Notes under the pieces: generated by a model
Told to the model about the DNA's origin: nothing
Databases searched by the model: none
The model's input: only the letters and a program-made list of their open reading frames with translations
NCBI GenBank assembly: GCA_009602735.1
Contig: WELA01007321.1
Span: 16,703 to 67,433 of the forward strand
DNA: 50,731 bases
From: Mesotaenium endlicherianum
Taxonomy: Eukaryota; Streptophyta; Zygnematophyceae; Zygnematales; Mesotaeniaceae
Direction of reading: 5' to 3'
In this document: piece by piece, positions 30,429 through 42,181 of the stretch
How positions within the stretch are numbered: the stretch's first letter is position 1
Layout of the letters: every line of letters starts with the position of its first letter
Program-made: the position numbers and the translations under genes

Positions 30429-31597
30429 TATCGCCTGCAGATGACGCAGATTCAAGAAGGAGACTTCGTCTACCGCAAGCGCCAGACCAAGACTGTAAGG
30501 TCATAGGTTTATAAAGTGCAGTTTTGAGTTTCATGAAAGTATGTTTTGATTGTATAGTAGTGTAGAGTGCATTTTTGTTGTCATTTTGATATAAATTTCA
30601 TCGAATTTGGTCAAGTATTGAGAGAGTTATGGATTTCCGAAGTTTAATTAGTTTTGAAGTCGGTTGACGACTGTCCTTAATTCGCGGTGAGCGCGACCGT
30701 CGGATTGACCGACAGCGTCGAGCGAACTGGCCCGTTAGAATGAACTCGAACCTTCACGTGAGTTCGGCTGACGCGGAGTGCCGACTAGGTCGATTTACCT
30801 AGAAGTTTCGGTTTAGCCTAGCGCGTCTAAGATAGAATATTCTAGTAATGTCGATGCATGTATGTGGACGTCAATTTGGCCCGACACGTCAGATTAGACT
30901 GATCTGGCTTACTCACGAATATTCTGGAAGGGACGATTTGACAAACACTTAGGAAAATCCGTAGCTTCCTCCTAGGGAGGAGCACTTATGCAGAAAATTA
31001 TAAATAGGCATAACTTCTTTGTTTCTTATCAGTTTTCACTTCAGTAAATTTCTACGGGTTTGTAATGACAAGGCCTTTCATCCTACATCATTTGTGAGCA
31101 GTTTCTTGCTACTCAAAATGTTGAGTATTTTTCCTAGGCTTTGTTAGTAATATGCCGCTGCACTCTCTAGTATGATGGCAACTAGTTCCTTTCCTCGTGA
31201 GTCACTACGCTTCCACTAGGGCACTTTGCCCCTTTCAAAGACCACCATCGACACCAGTTCAGGTGCAGTGATCTTACGCGTGAAACATGCATTTGAGAAT
31301 GGTGTGTTAGAACTGGAAGGTTCTGATGGTAAAACCATGAGAGACCACGTGCAGAATTGCTCGCAATGCCATTTGCCGAATATTAATTCTACGGTTAGGG
31401 TTGTGCCCGAGGAATGGGTGCCAGCCACGCCTTGTGCCAGCTGCAAAGTGCTGGATGATCAGGAAGCAATGGTAACTTGCGATAAGTGTGGTGCCCGTTG
31501 GCACACTTTCTGCATTGGCGAGGAAGAGATTATGGCAGGACGATGGGAATGTCCTGACTGCCTTCCTAAACCCCCTAGCCGCAGGGTTGGAAAATAA
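30429..31597 (+). pseudogene. Element E pol C-terminus: integrase tail plus PHD finger, split by a solo LTR
   Basis: The left piece (30429-30493) reads LQMTQIQEGDFVYRKRQTK, resembling the GDxVYxK start of a retroelement integrase C-terminal domain. A family D solo LTR follows. The right piece (31238-31597) continues in the same frame once the LTR and one duplication copy are discounted: SGAVILRVKHAFENGVLELEG, then HVQNCSQCHLPN, then a C4HC3 PHD finger (CASC ... CDKC ... HTFC ... CPDC), then a short tail and TAA at 31595-31597. A polypurine tract and LTR follow, so this is the 3' end of a retroelement pol. PHD fingers commonly bind histone H3 tails, so a chromatin-targeting role is an inference. 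The rest of the element is missing to the left of A3. Confidence 0.8.
30494..31237 (+). mobile_element. Solo LTR of family D, nested in element E
   Basis: 744 bp from TGTAAGGTCATAGG to CCCCTTTCA, flanked by a perfect AAGAC duplication (30489-30493 and 31238-31242). It is about 95% identical to the 5' LTR at 48215-48959. A TATAAATA box lies at 30999-31006. Confidence 0.96.
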
Positions 31598-31631
31598 TAG
31601 CTTTCAGCAGAAAAGGCGAGGACGCCTTGTT

Positions 31632-31643
31632 GAAAGGGAGGGG
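31632..31643 (+). other. Polypurine tract of element E
   Basis: GAAAGGGAGGGG directly before the LTR start at 31644, about 35 bases after the pol stop. Confidence 0.75.
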
Positions 31644-31947
31644 TATAAGAGGAATTAAGGCAAGGCAAGTATTTTTAAATTTTTTTGCTAAGTCTTAGGA
31701 TAAGCAGATGGTTAGAGCTGGGTGAAGGAGAACGTTGCTCTGAGTGTTGGTCATGGTTGCATGGTGCAAGTTCAGGAGCCCAGGGATGGGTTAACCCTGG
31801 TAAGGCTTGTCACCGACACACGTGCGAAGGTCAATCGACCATGTTTGCCCACAAGTGAGGAGGGCCACCGACACATCGACCAGGTCGAAGGCACACGCGC
31901 TGGAAGGCTACGCAGGTGCCGAGGGACCGACACTGTTAGGCACGACA
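31644..31947 (+). repeat. 3' LTR of element E
   Basis: About 304 bp from TATAAGAGGAATTAAGG (TGTAAGAGG in the other copy) to GCACGACA, matching 5655-5958 along its whole length in the same orientation. The match ends at about 31947, which sets the LTR length. Confidence 0.75.
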
Positions 31948-32798
31948 ACCATTCTCAGGGTGGAGACCACAAACGAACCCAGGTATGTGACAATGTCCAA
32001 TTATTTCGACTTATTTGGACTCCCGAGTGTGTCAGTGCTCTTTTAGAACGCGCGTAGCATTGTGTCAGTTGGTGTCAGTGACCTTTCTCGGATTTCCAAG
32101 CTGACGCTTCAACTCGAGCTTCAACTATTACCTGATTTTTATGTGCTCCCGTTTGTGCCCGTCCGCGATTTGGCCCGTTTGCTCCCGACATTCTTTATGT
32201 CGCATATTCCTGCCGTCGCTGATGCTGATTGCTCTGAATTGCACCCAAGTTTCCCTCAGAGGACACCAGCAGGAGCCTGGAAGACAATTCAATTGCCCTC
32301 AATTCGTTTAGTAGCGTCAGTGTTGCGTGCCTCCTGCTGCACCCGCCCATTACGATACGACGTTGCAAGGTGCAACTTGCCATGGCCAGGCTTCAGGTCA
32401 CTTCGGCACCTTCGCATGCGGGCTGGTAGCGGGCCAATCCTGGTGTCGAGTAAAGTCGTAACAACCTGCAGTCGCTGGTTACTACGTTCTGGCTTCTGTG
32501 TATCGACTCCTATGGACAAGCTTATGTGGATTGGGTGGGATCAACTGGGTCGACTGGTATATCGACTGGCATAGACTGCAATGTGGAACTTACAAGGACG
32601 CTCGCAGGCACTCGCAGGCACTCGCGAGAGTAGGTAGGGATGCGTGTGTACCAAACGTGATACCAGGGCAATGGGTGGCTTAAGGGAGCATATGGGTTAA
32701 GGACATGGTGAAGACAATTCTGGTACGCCGTAGGTTCACAAGATCACCGATGCTGTTAAGTGACTGCGGAAGTAGCATGAAGTTCCATTTTCACACTC
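31948..32798. other. No recognisable gene; upstream region of the RopGEF gene
   Basis: No domain-bearing frame is seen. A short tandem repeat of gcaggcactc occurs near 32601-32625. The promoter and 5' UTR of the RopGEF gene should lie here, but I see no clear TATA box. Confidence 0.45.
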
Positions 32799-32978
32799 AT
32801 GGCTCTTCCGCCAGAGGATGAGCAGCAGATTAAATCACCACCAGCTAGTGGAACCAGCACCTCGGATGTCCCAGTCTCCTTCGTGCATAGAAGACAGCCA
32901 AAAAGCCTGTATGAAGGGTGCTTACCCAGAATCAAAACGTTCGAACAGCACAGAGAAAATCGTGAAGAGGCATTTTGA
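32799..32978 (+). CDS. Alternative N-terminal frame or uORF of the RopGEF gene
   Basis: A 59-codon frame starting [19 protein letters not shown], 19 bases upstream of and overlapping the start used in the main model but in another frame, with stop TGA at 32976. Its composition is protein-like. It may be an upstream ORF, or the true N-terminus if the main frame is reached by an unrecognised splice. I cannot decide from sequence. Confidence 0.3.
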   Translation: MALPPEDEQQIKSPPASGTSTSDVPVSFVHRRQPKSLYEGCLPRIKTFEQHRENREEAF

Positions 32979-35900
32979 ATTGTGGTGTGTCCATTTGACT
33001 GCTGATAGCCCGGCAATCAAAGAGTCACCAAGTACTACAAAGTTACCTCGCCAAAATAGTTTCACTTTTGACGTAGAACAGGTCACTTGGACATCCTTGA
33101 CAGATATTCCAGCTACAGAAGCCTCAAAGAGAACTGGTGCTGGCAGACTAGCTGTGAGCCGCCCTTCGAACTTGAGTGTGGAGGATACTTTCTCCATCAA
33201 GCCGCCTTCTGGGACTAGTACTGCTTCTCGAATAGCTGGAGAGAGTGGTAGTGTCGGTTTGTCACCTGTATGGGACGCAAAAACTGAAACTGCAGGTATC
33301 CATCTCCGTTTCTCTAGGGGTTGTCTTTGCTCCACGTATCTTAGTACGCCTAGTGACACATTGACCTGTTTCCAGCTGTAGCAGATTGTTTTAGCTTGTG
33401 TGATTTTGTTTTGCTGCATTTGAGCTCGCTCTTGTCATACTAGAGTGTGATTGTTTACTTTGGATTGGGTATTTTTGACATGTATTGTGTCGTGTTTCAT
33501 AGTAGTGCATTTTGTGATCTTTGCTCTTTTCTACGTGATACAGTTACACCACAAAGTGCACCTAACAGCGACACGAGCCCTCCATCGACTCCCATCATTC
33601 TTGGCCGTCATCACAAGAGGTCACTGAGTGGCACTGCTGGTGACTGGAGACTGTTGACCCCACCTATTAGTCCTAAATTGGCGTCTGACTTAGATAGCGG
33701 ACTTGGAGACATCAAAGTCCCAACCTCGTTTAGGATGGCTGAGCATGTAGGCCTACGGGACTTTCCTGCCCCTGGTGCGAATATACCTTATGGTGAAGAT
33801 GAAGTCCCGGCTGTGCTGCCAGAAGATCCTCCTTCTGTTCCTATCACCGTGGAGGCGACACAGCAGTCATGGTATCAAGGCAGAGAAAAGCGGGAGACCA
33901 CTGTGGCAGGTCAGCTCACTCACTGGGCCTGCGGCCACTCCTGAGCCACCACTGCATGCTGACAGTTGCTCTGCAGCAGTCGAGTTTCTGGGCGCTTGGT
34001 ACTTCACAAGACAGGGTTCAAGCACCTTCACGGGCCAGAATTGGTGACAAGTGCATGATAGACGTACTGCTGGAGGCTTTTCACAACCATGTGCATGCAT
34101 TGCTTCTCTGCCTCAAGTATCAGTTTGGGTTAGAGCTCTCTGTCAGGATGGGAATGCAAGCAGCTTGTTGAGATGGCAAAAAACTGTTATCCCCATCCAT
34201 TAGCATGCGTGAACTAATCGTCAATCCATTATCGGTCCTCCATTGCACTTTTCTCTTGCCTTCCATGTCATCTGCAGTGGTGTGTTATACTATCAAAATG
34301 TCTCGGCAAGCTCAGGTAGCAGTGTTCATGTTCTTGACTATGTGTGTGCAGAGGTGGAGATTATGAAGGAGAGGTTTGCAAAGCTGCTTCTGGGAGAAGA
34401 CATGTCTGGAGGTTCCAAGGGGGTGTGTCAGGCTCTTGCTATCTCCAATGCAATCACCAACCTTGCAGGTATAATAGTTGTTTGAAGTAGTTGGCCATGT
34501 TCTGCAAAAGGGTTTCTGGTTCAATTCCTTCTCTAGGGGTCTCTACGTCGAGGTCAACTTGGGAGCAGGACCTTCATGAGCATGACCAAGATGCTTGATG
34601 AAGCGTGACCATGCAGAAGTTTTAGTACAAAGGTTACAGCTTTCTGCGATATGTGAGGTCATATAATTTTGACCTTGCCCAGCATCAACCCTAATCAATA
34701 TCGTCCGTTGGTCCGTTTTGTCGCCTCGCATACTTATCTTCTCGCCCAGATGTGGTGGCGATGCAGATTACTGAAGTACTCTTGATGCAGTAGGTGCATG
34801 TATGTGGTCTGCATATGGGAGCTGCCCCTGCACGATGGTGTTGGTTAGCCCAGAACTACCAGGAATTGAAGGGCAGTGCATGCGTTTAGAACTTAAAACG
34901 CAGAGTGAACTTCTCCTCTCTAAGTGTGACACGTTGCTGGAGATCTCAATTGAGCAGGGCCCTGCAGAGACTATGACCAGTCAAATTTGCCCCATGTTTG
35001 TCTGCCCTCAGGTTGCTAGCTGGCAAATGCCTCAGTTCCTAGCAATTCAGAGGGTTGTCTGTGGATCACATTCGAGGCCCGGCTTAATATGTGGGCTTTT
35101 CTTTGGGCAAGCAAATTTGTGCCAGTGCTGGCAACCTTGGCTGGGATGTGGTGGGCCTCTTTGCCTGCTTACATGAGCACCTCGCCTGCCAGATTGATTC
35201 TCTCTCGACTTCTCATGGAGGCCCTGCACGATGGTTTTGACTGGCAGCCTCTGTCTTCGGTGAGAGATGGAAGCTCACTCCCCTGGCTGCTGAACGCAAG
35301 CACGTGTGGCGTCGTGAGATGGAGTGGCTGCTTTGCGTCAGTGACTACATTGTGGAGCTTGTCCCCGGCGTACAAAAGAGCTCTGACGGCACCCTACGTG
35401 AGGTACAGTCAGGACCTGTCACGAGGGTGTCTGGAGATGTACTGTTGGACATACGGCCTATTTACTAAAGAAGTAGCAGTCCACGGAACAATTGTGGTTG
35501 CTAGAATCGGCAACAATGTTTGAGGTCATATGCTGGTAGAAGAAGTGTTTTGGTGAGCTTTCTATCCACCTCATGATTGTTTCTATTGCGTGGGGTTCAC
35601 GGAGCCTCAGGGTCCTAGCATGGCCCGGGAGGCAGGAAGTTATATATGAAATGCAATGTTTTGTGAACCCCCAAAGATGGCATAGGTGGACATGGAGGCC
35701 ACATGGTAGACTGTGAGTTTGGAAGTGTTAAGCAAGGGTGAGGACTTTGGAGGCAACCAGGCAGGATACCGATAGGTGTCAGAAGGGACTGGCAACACGA
35801 GGGGGCGAAAATTTGGAAGGAGCAGCGTCGTGCTTTTTCTTCTGGAGGACAAGATGTCAGGCTTCATGGCTGGTTCATCAGTGGGTGCAGTGGCATTAGG

Positions 35901-38900
35901 GGAAGAGCAGTGCCGCGTGCTCAGTACCAGAAATACGCTGGAGTTGACTGGCGATGTAGCAACTGCAGTCCTGAAGTTACTTGGCTTCAAGTAGGCTCGT
36001 GGATACGAAGTGGTTGTACTCCAGCCAGATTATTTCAGTTATTGCATACACTCTTGTGTAATCCAGTTCCAGAGGAAGAGGGGGGGAAGGAGGGCTTGGA
36101 TGGTGGTGATGCTGCGGCGAGTCTTAGCGATGCAATGCGTCTCATTAGGTTGAGATCTGGCGCTGGCGCAAAGCATGTCATGCAATTCCAAACTCCACGC
36201 TCGCTGGTCTCGGCTTGGAGTGTCAGAGGGTAGGTCTGCAACGGGCCTCGGGAGGGTGCCTCGCAGAGCGGTGGAGGGGTGGTAACCTACCACCTGCACA
36301 TTTTCAAAGCCTTGGGTTTCAAGGGGAGGGGTCTGGCGACAAGCTTTTGTCAGGATGCTGGGGGCCTAGAGGCGCTTGCTAATCAACGACTGTCTGCTGT
36401 GCTTGGGGTGCAGGTCATGCTCACAAAGCAGAGGGCTGACCTGCTGTCCAGCCTACCGGCTCTCCGCAAGCTGGATGGAATGCTCCTGGTGTGAACCCAC
36501 CCCAAACCACTCCTCTCTCGCTTTCGTCGGGTGCATTGCCCTGCTCGTCTTGCCCTGAGCTTGCTTCATGGAGATCACATAGAAATGACGATAAAGCGTG
36601 GGCTGCACAGTAGATTTGCTCCATCGGTCCGGCCTCGACTCTGTGCCAGCTTCTGTTTAGTGCATATATGACTGGCCAAAGTTGATGGCCTGCTATCACC
36701 CGCTGCTCTGGTGCTGGTCCTATGGCTCTAGCATGTCGAGCAAGCCTGTGATTGTCTACCTTCTTGTCCCCATAGCACCACCGAAGCTTGTCAAGTCCTC
36801 CTCTTCTACCTCGTGGTGCATGGTGTCAATCTACGACGATGTACGCACGGCGTAACCAGTGAGATCAGTACCCGCCTGTTAAAGAGAGCCCGCAGTCCGC
36901 TTTGGCCTGTAGCCACGGCCCCTCTGGCACGTGGCCGTCGTTGCGGGTGTGCGTTCTTCTCACTCTTTCTTGCCGCCAAATATACTGCTGACCTGATGTT
37001 GCATGCATCGGCTCTTTGACCCCGGGGGGGGGGGGAGAGCAGGACACAATGGACAACTTTGTGGACATGGAGGTCACGTACACCAAGCCCAGCGACACGC
37101 CTGCCACGCCTGAGAAGACAGCGTCCACGCGCAACCAGGACAAGTGGTGGCTGCCCACCCCCCAGGTACCCAAGGGCGGTCTCAGCAGCAAGGGCCGGGG
37201 CAACCTGGTGAAGAGCCGCGAGACGGCCCAGCAGATTCTGAAGGCGGCCATGGCCATCAACGCGCAGGTCCTGAATGAGATGGACATCCCCGACTCGTAC
37301 GCTGACAGCCTGCCCAAGGTACTCCCGACCGCCGGCCCCTCCCCCCTTTGCCGGCCCCTTCTCCTTTTCTTTCCCATCACACACGCAGCAGTGGTCGGAG
37401 GCTCGGGCTCAAGGACTCTGGCTGCGAGTTTGTGCGCAGGCAGCACCCTCTCAGGGTTTCGGGTTTATTTTCGTCGCCATTTGCAGGGCGTTTCTATTCC
37501 CGTGGAGTGCCCCTGCAGTGGTGGACAGTTTCTGATCAGCCTGTGACTGTGCGCAGTGAGACGTCGGTAGACTATAAGCAGGAAGTGATTGCCAGAACTA
37601 GGCCAATTTGCGGACCATGAGACTTTTGGCACCGGAGGGTGTGTGTGGGGAACGCTAGAAGTCTTCACTCGGAGGGGCTGGCAACAAGGATGCTGCTGGC
37701 AATTACCGGTAGGGCTATCAGATCCTCTTTGATGGGGGACCACCAGTCTCTGCCCAGCTTGAGGAGGAACCTGGCGACCAAATTGCAGGCACTCTGTGCC
37801 ACTATCCGCCTTCAGGCGCTCTCTGGGCACCCAGTCTTGTCCATAGAAAGTGCAAAAACTCGTGTGCAAGCTTCCCGTTCTCCACGTCCGTGCTGGCTTT
37901 CCTTGCACGGGCAAGCTGTGCCCCTCAGGCTTCTGGTTCATTCTTCCCTACCTCGAGGGCTTCGCTTCTGCTGTGTATTTGTGCTGCATGTACATTCAGG
38001 TCTGGGCTCCCCCGCTGCTTCTGGAGTACAGCGGCCCCTGCGTTTGCGTTGGGGGCCACGCAGTGTGTGTCCACCACTAGAAGCAGGAATGTGGTTGTCA
38101 CCCTAGCGCAGCATGTTTCAGGAGGGCAAAAACCAGCATCTCAATACCTGAAACAGCGGGGGAGTAAGTGTTCATTGGGGATGCTCATTTTCTGCCCATC
38201 AGGGCCATCCACTAATTCACCCACCGATTGTGCATAACGGCGTTAGTTCGACAAGCAGAGGGTAGGACTCTCCTCCGAGGCTTTTGCTGGAAGGCGTTTT
38301 CTAGTGTTTATGAATGTTTGGGGGCTTATGATTGTAGCACCAGTACAATTTGTGTCCAGGAGTTGACAGCATCAACACACTCTTCCCTTTTTGGCCCGCT
38401 CTTTGTGCACTTCACTGGCCTGGTGTTTACTACAGGCTTAGGGAGGAATGCGAAGGCCTGAAGTTGTAGGCACAGTATTGGCAAACACTTTGCAGCAACT
38501 CTAATTTTTTGTTACGCATGCATCCCCCCTTGTGTGAGGACTTAACAAGGTCCAGCGAGCTCAGCAAGCTTGCCCCCTTTCTCACGCTTCGTCCTCTTTG
38601 TCATCCTCCTTCCCATGTGTGACTCGGGGCATGGCAGACTGGAAGGGCCTCGCTCGGCGATGGGCTGTACAGAGAGCTGACAGGCGACGTGTTCTCGCCC
38701 GATAGGCTCCTGGAGAGGGTGGACCTGTCCAGCGAGATGGCGGCGGTCGACACAGCCAACAAGCTCGAGACAGCCATCAATGTCTGGCGCCGCAAGGTCT
38801 TCAGGTACGCTTGTGGTTGCTGGCAAGTCTGGCTGCAAGCCTGGTTGAGGCAGGGGATGGTTCTTGTGGAGGAGCGTGCTTATGAGTCTCAGAGGACCCT

Positions 38901-41008
38901 TAATGAAGGCTGGCTTTGCCACAAGACTCTGGGGGCGAGACACATTATTGCCGGGAGCATTTTTACGTCATGGGGGGCTGGGAAAGTGAGTACAGAGCTG
39001 GTATGGGCACGGTCGTCATGGGTGGTGGCGTACTTATTTGGCACCCATGAATGAGACTGGACCATAAGTTTCGATACGTAGTGCACAACTTGGAGCGCAT
39101 GCGGCACTGCTCGCTTCTGTACTCCCATCGGGGGATGTCCACATATTTTAAACCTTCGCTTTTGGGTCTTGCTCTTCACAGAAGAGCAATCTGAGGGGTA
39201 GGCACTTGCTGCTTGTTCTGTGTTCCTGCTGTTGGGCTGTTACCTTCCATTGTCCTGCATGCAGCGTACACACACACGCGCTGCCCCTCGACGTGGGTTG
39301 CCTCAGAGTGAGAGATATTGTGGCTGTCTGTAATCACCTTGGTGGCACATGGGGGGCAGCACTGTCAGCCTCTTTCCTCTTTCCTGGGTTACCTTTTTCG
39401 GTTGCGGATGTGAAACGCGCACTAGTAGGAGCTTGATCAGGCAAGGTGGTTTGACGACGGGCTAGTCTGACCACGAATGAGAGTCGGTGTTTCTGTGGCC
39501 TGTCCGCTACCGGTGCTCCCGGCGCGCGCAGCCGCAACACGCCCCTGAGGGACCCGAAGGCAAAGAAGATGGGCGACCGGATGCGCGACATCATGGGCGA
39601 CTCCGTCAAGATGGAGGAGTACTCGCAGCGCGCCGAGAGCGCCCTGCTGCTGCTGCGCGCGCGCTGCCCCGGCCTCTCGCAGACCACGCTGGACAGCTCC
39701 AAGATCCAGTACAACAGGGTAAGAGCAGCAGTCATCAGCTTGCCCCCCCCTGCCTGGCTCGTTCCCCGCCAGCCTCAAACCATCTTCTCTGCTCCTACTT
39801 TTGCTGCCTGGCGCCTTTTGAATGCATGTTTGGTGGGTAGAGGTCGTGACGAGAGCCAAGTGAGGGCATCCTCTGTTGGAACATGTTCATCTCAAGGATT
39901 TATTGGCAGTCATGTGCTCTCCCGTTGCGCCAGCCTGCGGGGGTGCTGATCAGCAGCTTGCAATTAGCTGCGTCTGCTCTCCCGCACTGCATCTGCGAGA
40001 GAGCATGTTTTTCCCGCCCTGATCGAGCACTGTGAAGATGAAATGCTGACTGGATGCCACGAGCCGTTGGGTCTGGCCGTTGTGTCCGTGCAGGACGTGG
40101 GGCGGGCCATCCTGGAGAGCTACTCGCGCGTGCTGGAGTCACTGGCGTCCAACATCGTGTCGCGCACGGAGGACGTGCTGTACGAGGACGACCTCGCCAA
40201 GAACCCCGACGCGCGCTCCTCCAAGTTCCACAACCAGAACTTCTCGCCCCTCTTCATCCCCAAGATCAACTCCGACGTGCACATCGGCGACCTTGTGCGC
40301 GGCGACGGCCACGACCCCGATAGCCCCCCCGGCGACCCCGGCGACTCGCCCACGTCCGTGGTCACCCCCACCTCCCCCATCTCCCTCAAGTCGGAGAGCT
40401 CCAGCACGTTCAGCGGGAGCTTGCGGGGCATCTTCGGCCGCCGCCGCCCGCCCGGGCTGCCCATCCCCAAGCCGTACCGCGACACGAGGGAGGAGCTCCT
40501 GGCGCGCAAGTTTGCGGACCAGGCGGGCGACTCCCACCACTCGCGGTCGTCCAGCATAGAGTCGGGCTCCAACACCCCCCCGAAGTCGGGCCACGAGCAC
40601 ACCATGAGCCCGCTCAGCAAGTCGCCCGACCTGAACCAGACAGCGGGTGCAGGCGGCGCCGAACAGGCCGGCAGCCTGACACGCCGCCACTCGGCGGACG
40701 CCAACTCGCTCGAGGCGGCCGCTACTCAGGCCCAGGAGAAGCTGGCTGCGGAGGCGGGGCGGAGAATGTCGATGTCGGCGGGCACCGGTAGCGGGAGCTC
40801 AAGGCGCCACTCCAACATGATGAATATGGAGAGGAGCATTCCAGAGAACTCGGAGGCGTTCTTGGACGACGACGACGGGGTGCCCTTTGGGGGCTCCCCC
40901 GACCACTTCCCGAAGAGGTCGACGGGCTCCGATGATGACGAAGAGGAGGACGAAGCTGCAGATGGACACGAGTCACCCCCTCCCGCAGCATTCAAACCTG
41001 TGGAGTAA
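32818..41008 (+). CDS. Rop guanine nucleotide exchange factor (PRONE domain), nine exons
   Basis: RopGEFs catalyse GDP-GTP exchange on plant Rho (ROP) GTPases at the plasma membrane and direct polar growth. My exon model is 32818-33295, 33544-33909, 34352-34468, 35248-35402, 36414-36488, 37043-37318, 38638-38804, 39532-39718 and 40094-41008. All introns are GT-AG, all junctions are in phase, and the total is 2736 nt (911 codons). The PRONE domain runs from exon 3 ([20 protein letters not shown]) through [50 protein letters not shown], the WW loop ([11 protein letters not shown]) with [13 protein letters not shown], then [21 protein letters not shown] and [18 protein letters not shown]. The N-terminal 280 residues and the Ser/acidic-rich C-terminus (about 260) are not recognisable. 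At 911 codons it is longer than the usual 450-650. Late exons are very GC-rich. The start codon is uncertain. Confidence 0.93.
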
Positions 41009-42181
41009 GCCTTTTCCGCAATTGCTCTTGGATTTTTGTTATCTTGGTAAAGCTGATGTGGCCTTCATTGCTGGTTATGCGCCCCCAGTAGGTGTGCTGT
41101 CGTCTTCTTCATGAGACAGCTCTTGTTGCACTGAGACTAGGGCTAAGTTCCACTATGTCTTATATGTGTGAGGGCTATACCATGCGCAAGCCTCCGTTTC
41201 CAGCAATTGGTTTCTTTGCCTATGCAGCATAACTTGGTGCATCTCGGAATGTTTGCTGTTTACAATGCTGATGGCTGCTCATCGGGCAAGGACTAAATTG
41301 ATGAGGTTTGGACTTTGGTGCAGAGCTTGATCATTGGAACACGAAGGTCAGATGGCAAGACTGCATGCGGTGCAGATGCATTTAGAGAGCATGTTGCTCA
41401 AGGTGCCTATCACCCTGAGCAAGTCGTAGGAAGTACTTATTTAGCAATTAGTGGCAGTACTGTGTAGCTACAGTTTTGCTCGGGTTAGTAGCTTTAGTAC
41501 TGAAAAGGTACATCTGTTTGGGACTAGCAGATGTAAAGATTCAATTGCTGAATGTGAACATCCACCTTGTAAGACTTGGGACAGGGCAAGGTGATAGCAT
41601 TACAATGTTTGCAGATTGATTCAGTTCAAAGACAACTCATAACTGCGGACTGTAAAGAAGGGGGGCAAGAAGGAGCACCTTCGTAGGTAACTTATAATGT
41701 ACATCTGCAAATTTTCTTGCAGCTCCTAAATCTTGTATATTTACATTGTCACTTTGGATGTGACCGTCTGCACTGGCCTTCGCATGATGCGCATGTCATA
41801 GTGGTGTATGACTTCTTTTCGTCTAACGTACAAGTCATGGCTATATACAGCAAATCTGTCATCAGATGTGTATGATAAGTTAGCATCACTATTCATTGTT
41901 TCTAGTGGTAAGAAACTTAATCCTGTGTAGCTGCATGGGTACACGAGAGGAGTAATGTCATCTTGGAGCTCATGCCCGATAGAGAAACATGTCTCTTTGC
42001 TGCAATAGAAAATATTCCTGAAAACCACCCCCAAACAAGTCGATGTCAGGTGGATACATCAAGGGACTGGATCACGATCTCAAAATGCACACAGCCTGCA
42101 GATAGGAAGTACATTGGCATGCGTCATATAGAATGTGGCTCCCATAATTGCCACGAGGTGGAACAACGGGGATGGATTTCA
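41009..42181. other. Intergenic region between convergent genes
   Basis: AT-richer sequence after the RopGEF stop with no supported frame. It probably holds the 3' UTRs and polyadenylation signals of the RopGEF gene and the minus-strand gene. Confidence 0.5.

Noticed and set aside
32450-32485. Resemblance to the 3' end of 18S rRNA (aaagtcgtaacaa)
   Set aside because: Only about 13 bases match and the flanking sequence does not; no rRNA gene is present.
40054-40704. Alternative Pro/Arg-rich frames and a 194-codon minus-strand frame in the last RopGEF exon
   Set aside because: High GC opens all frames here; only the frame with [18 protein letters not shown] matches PRONE and joins in phase to the previous exon.
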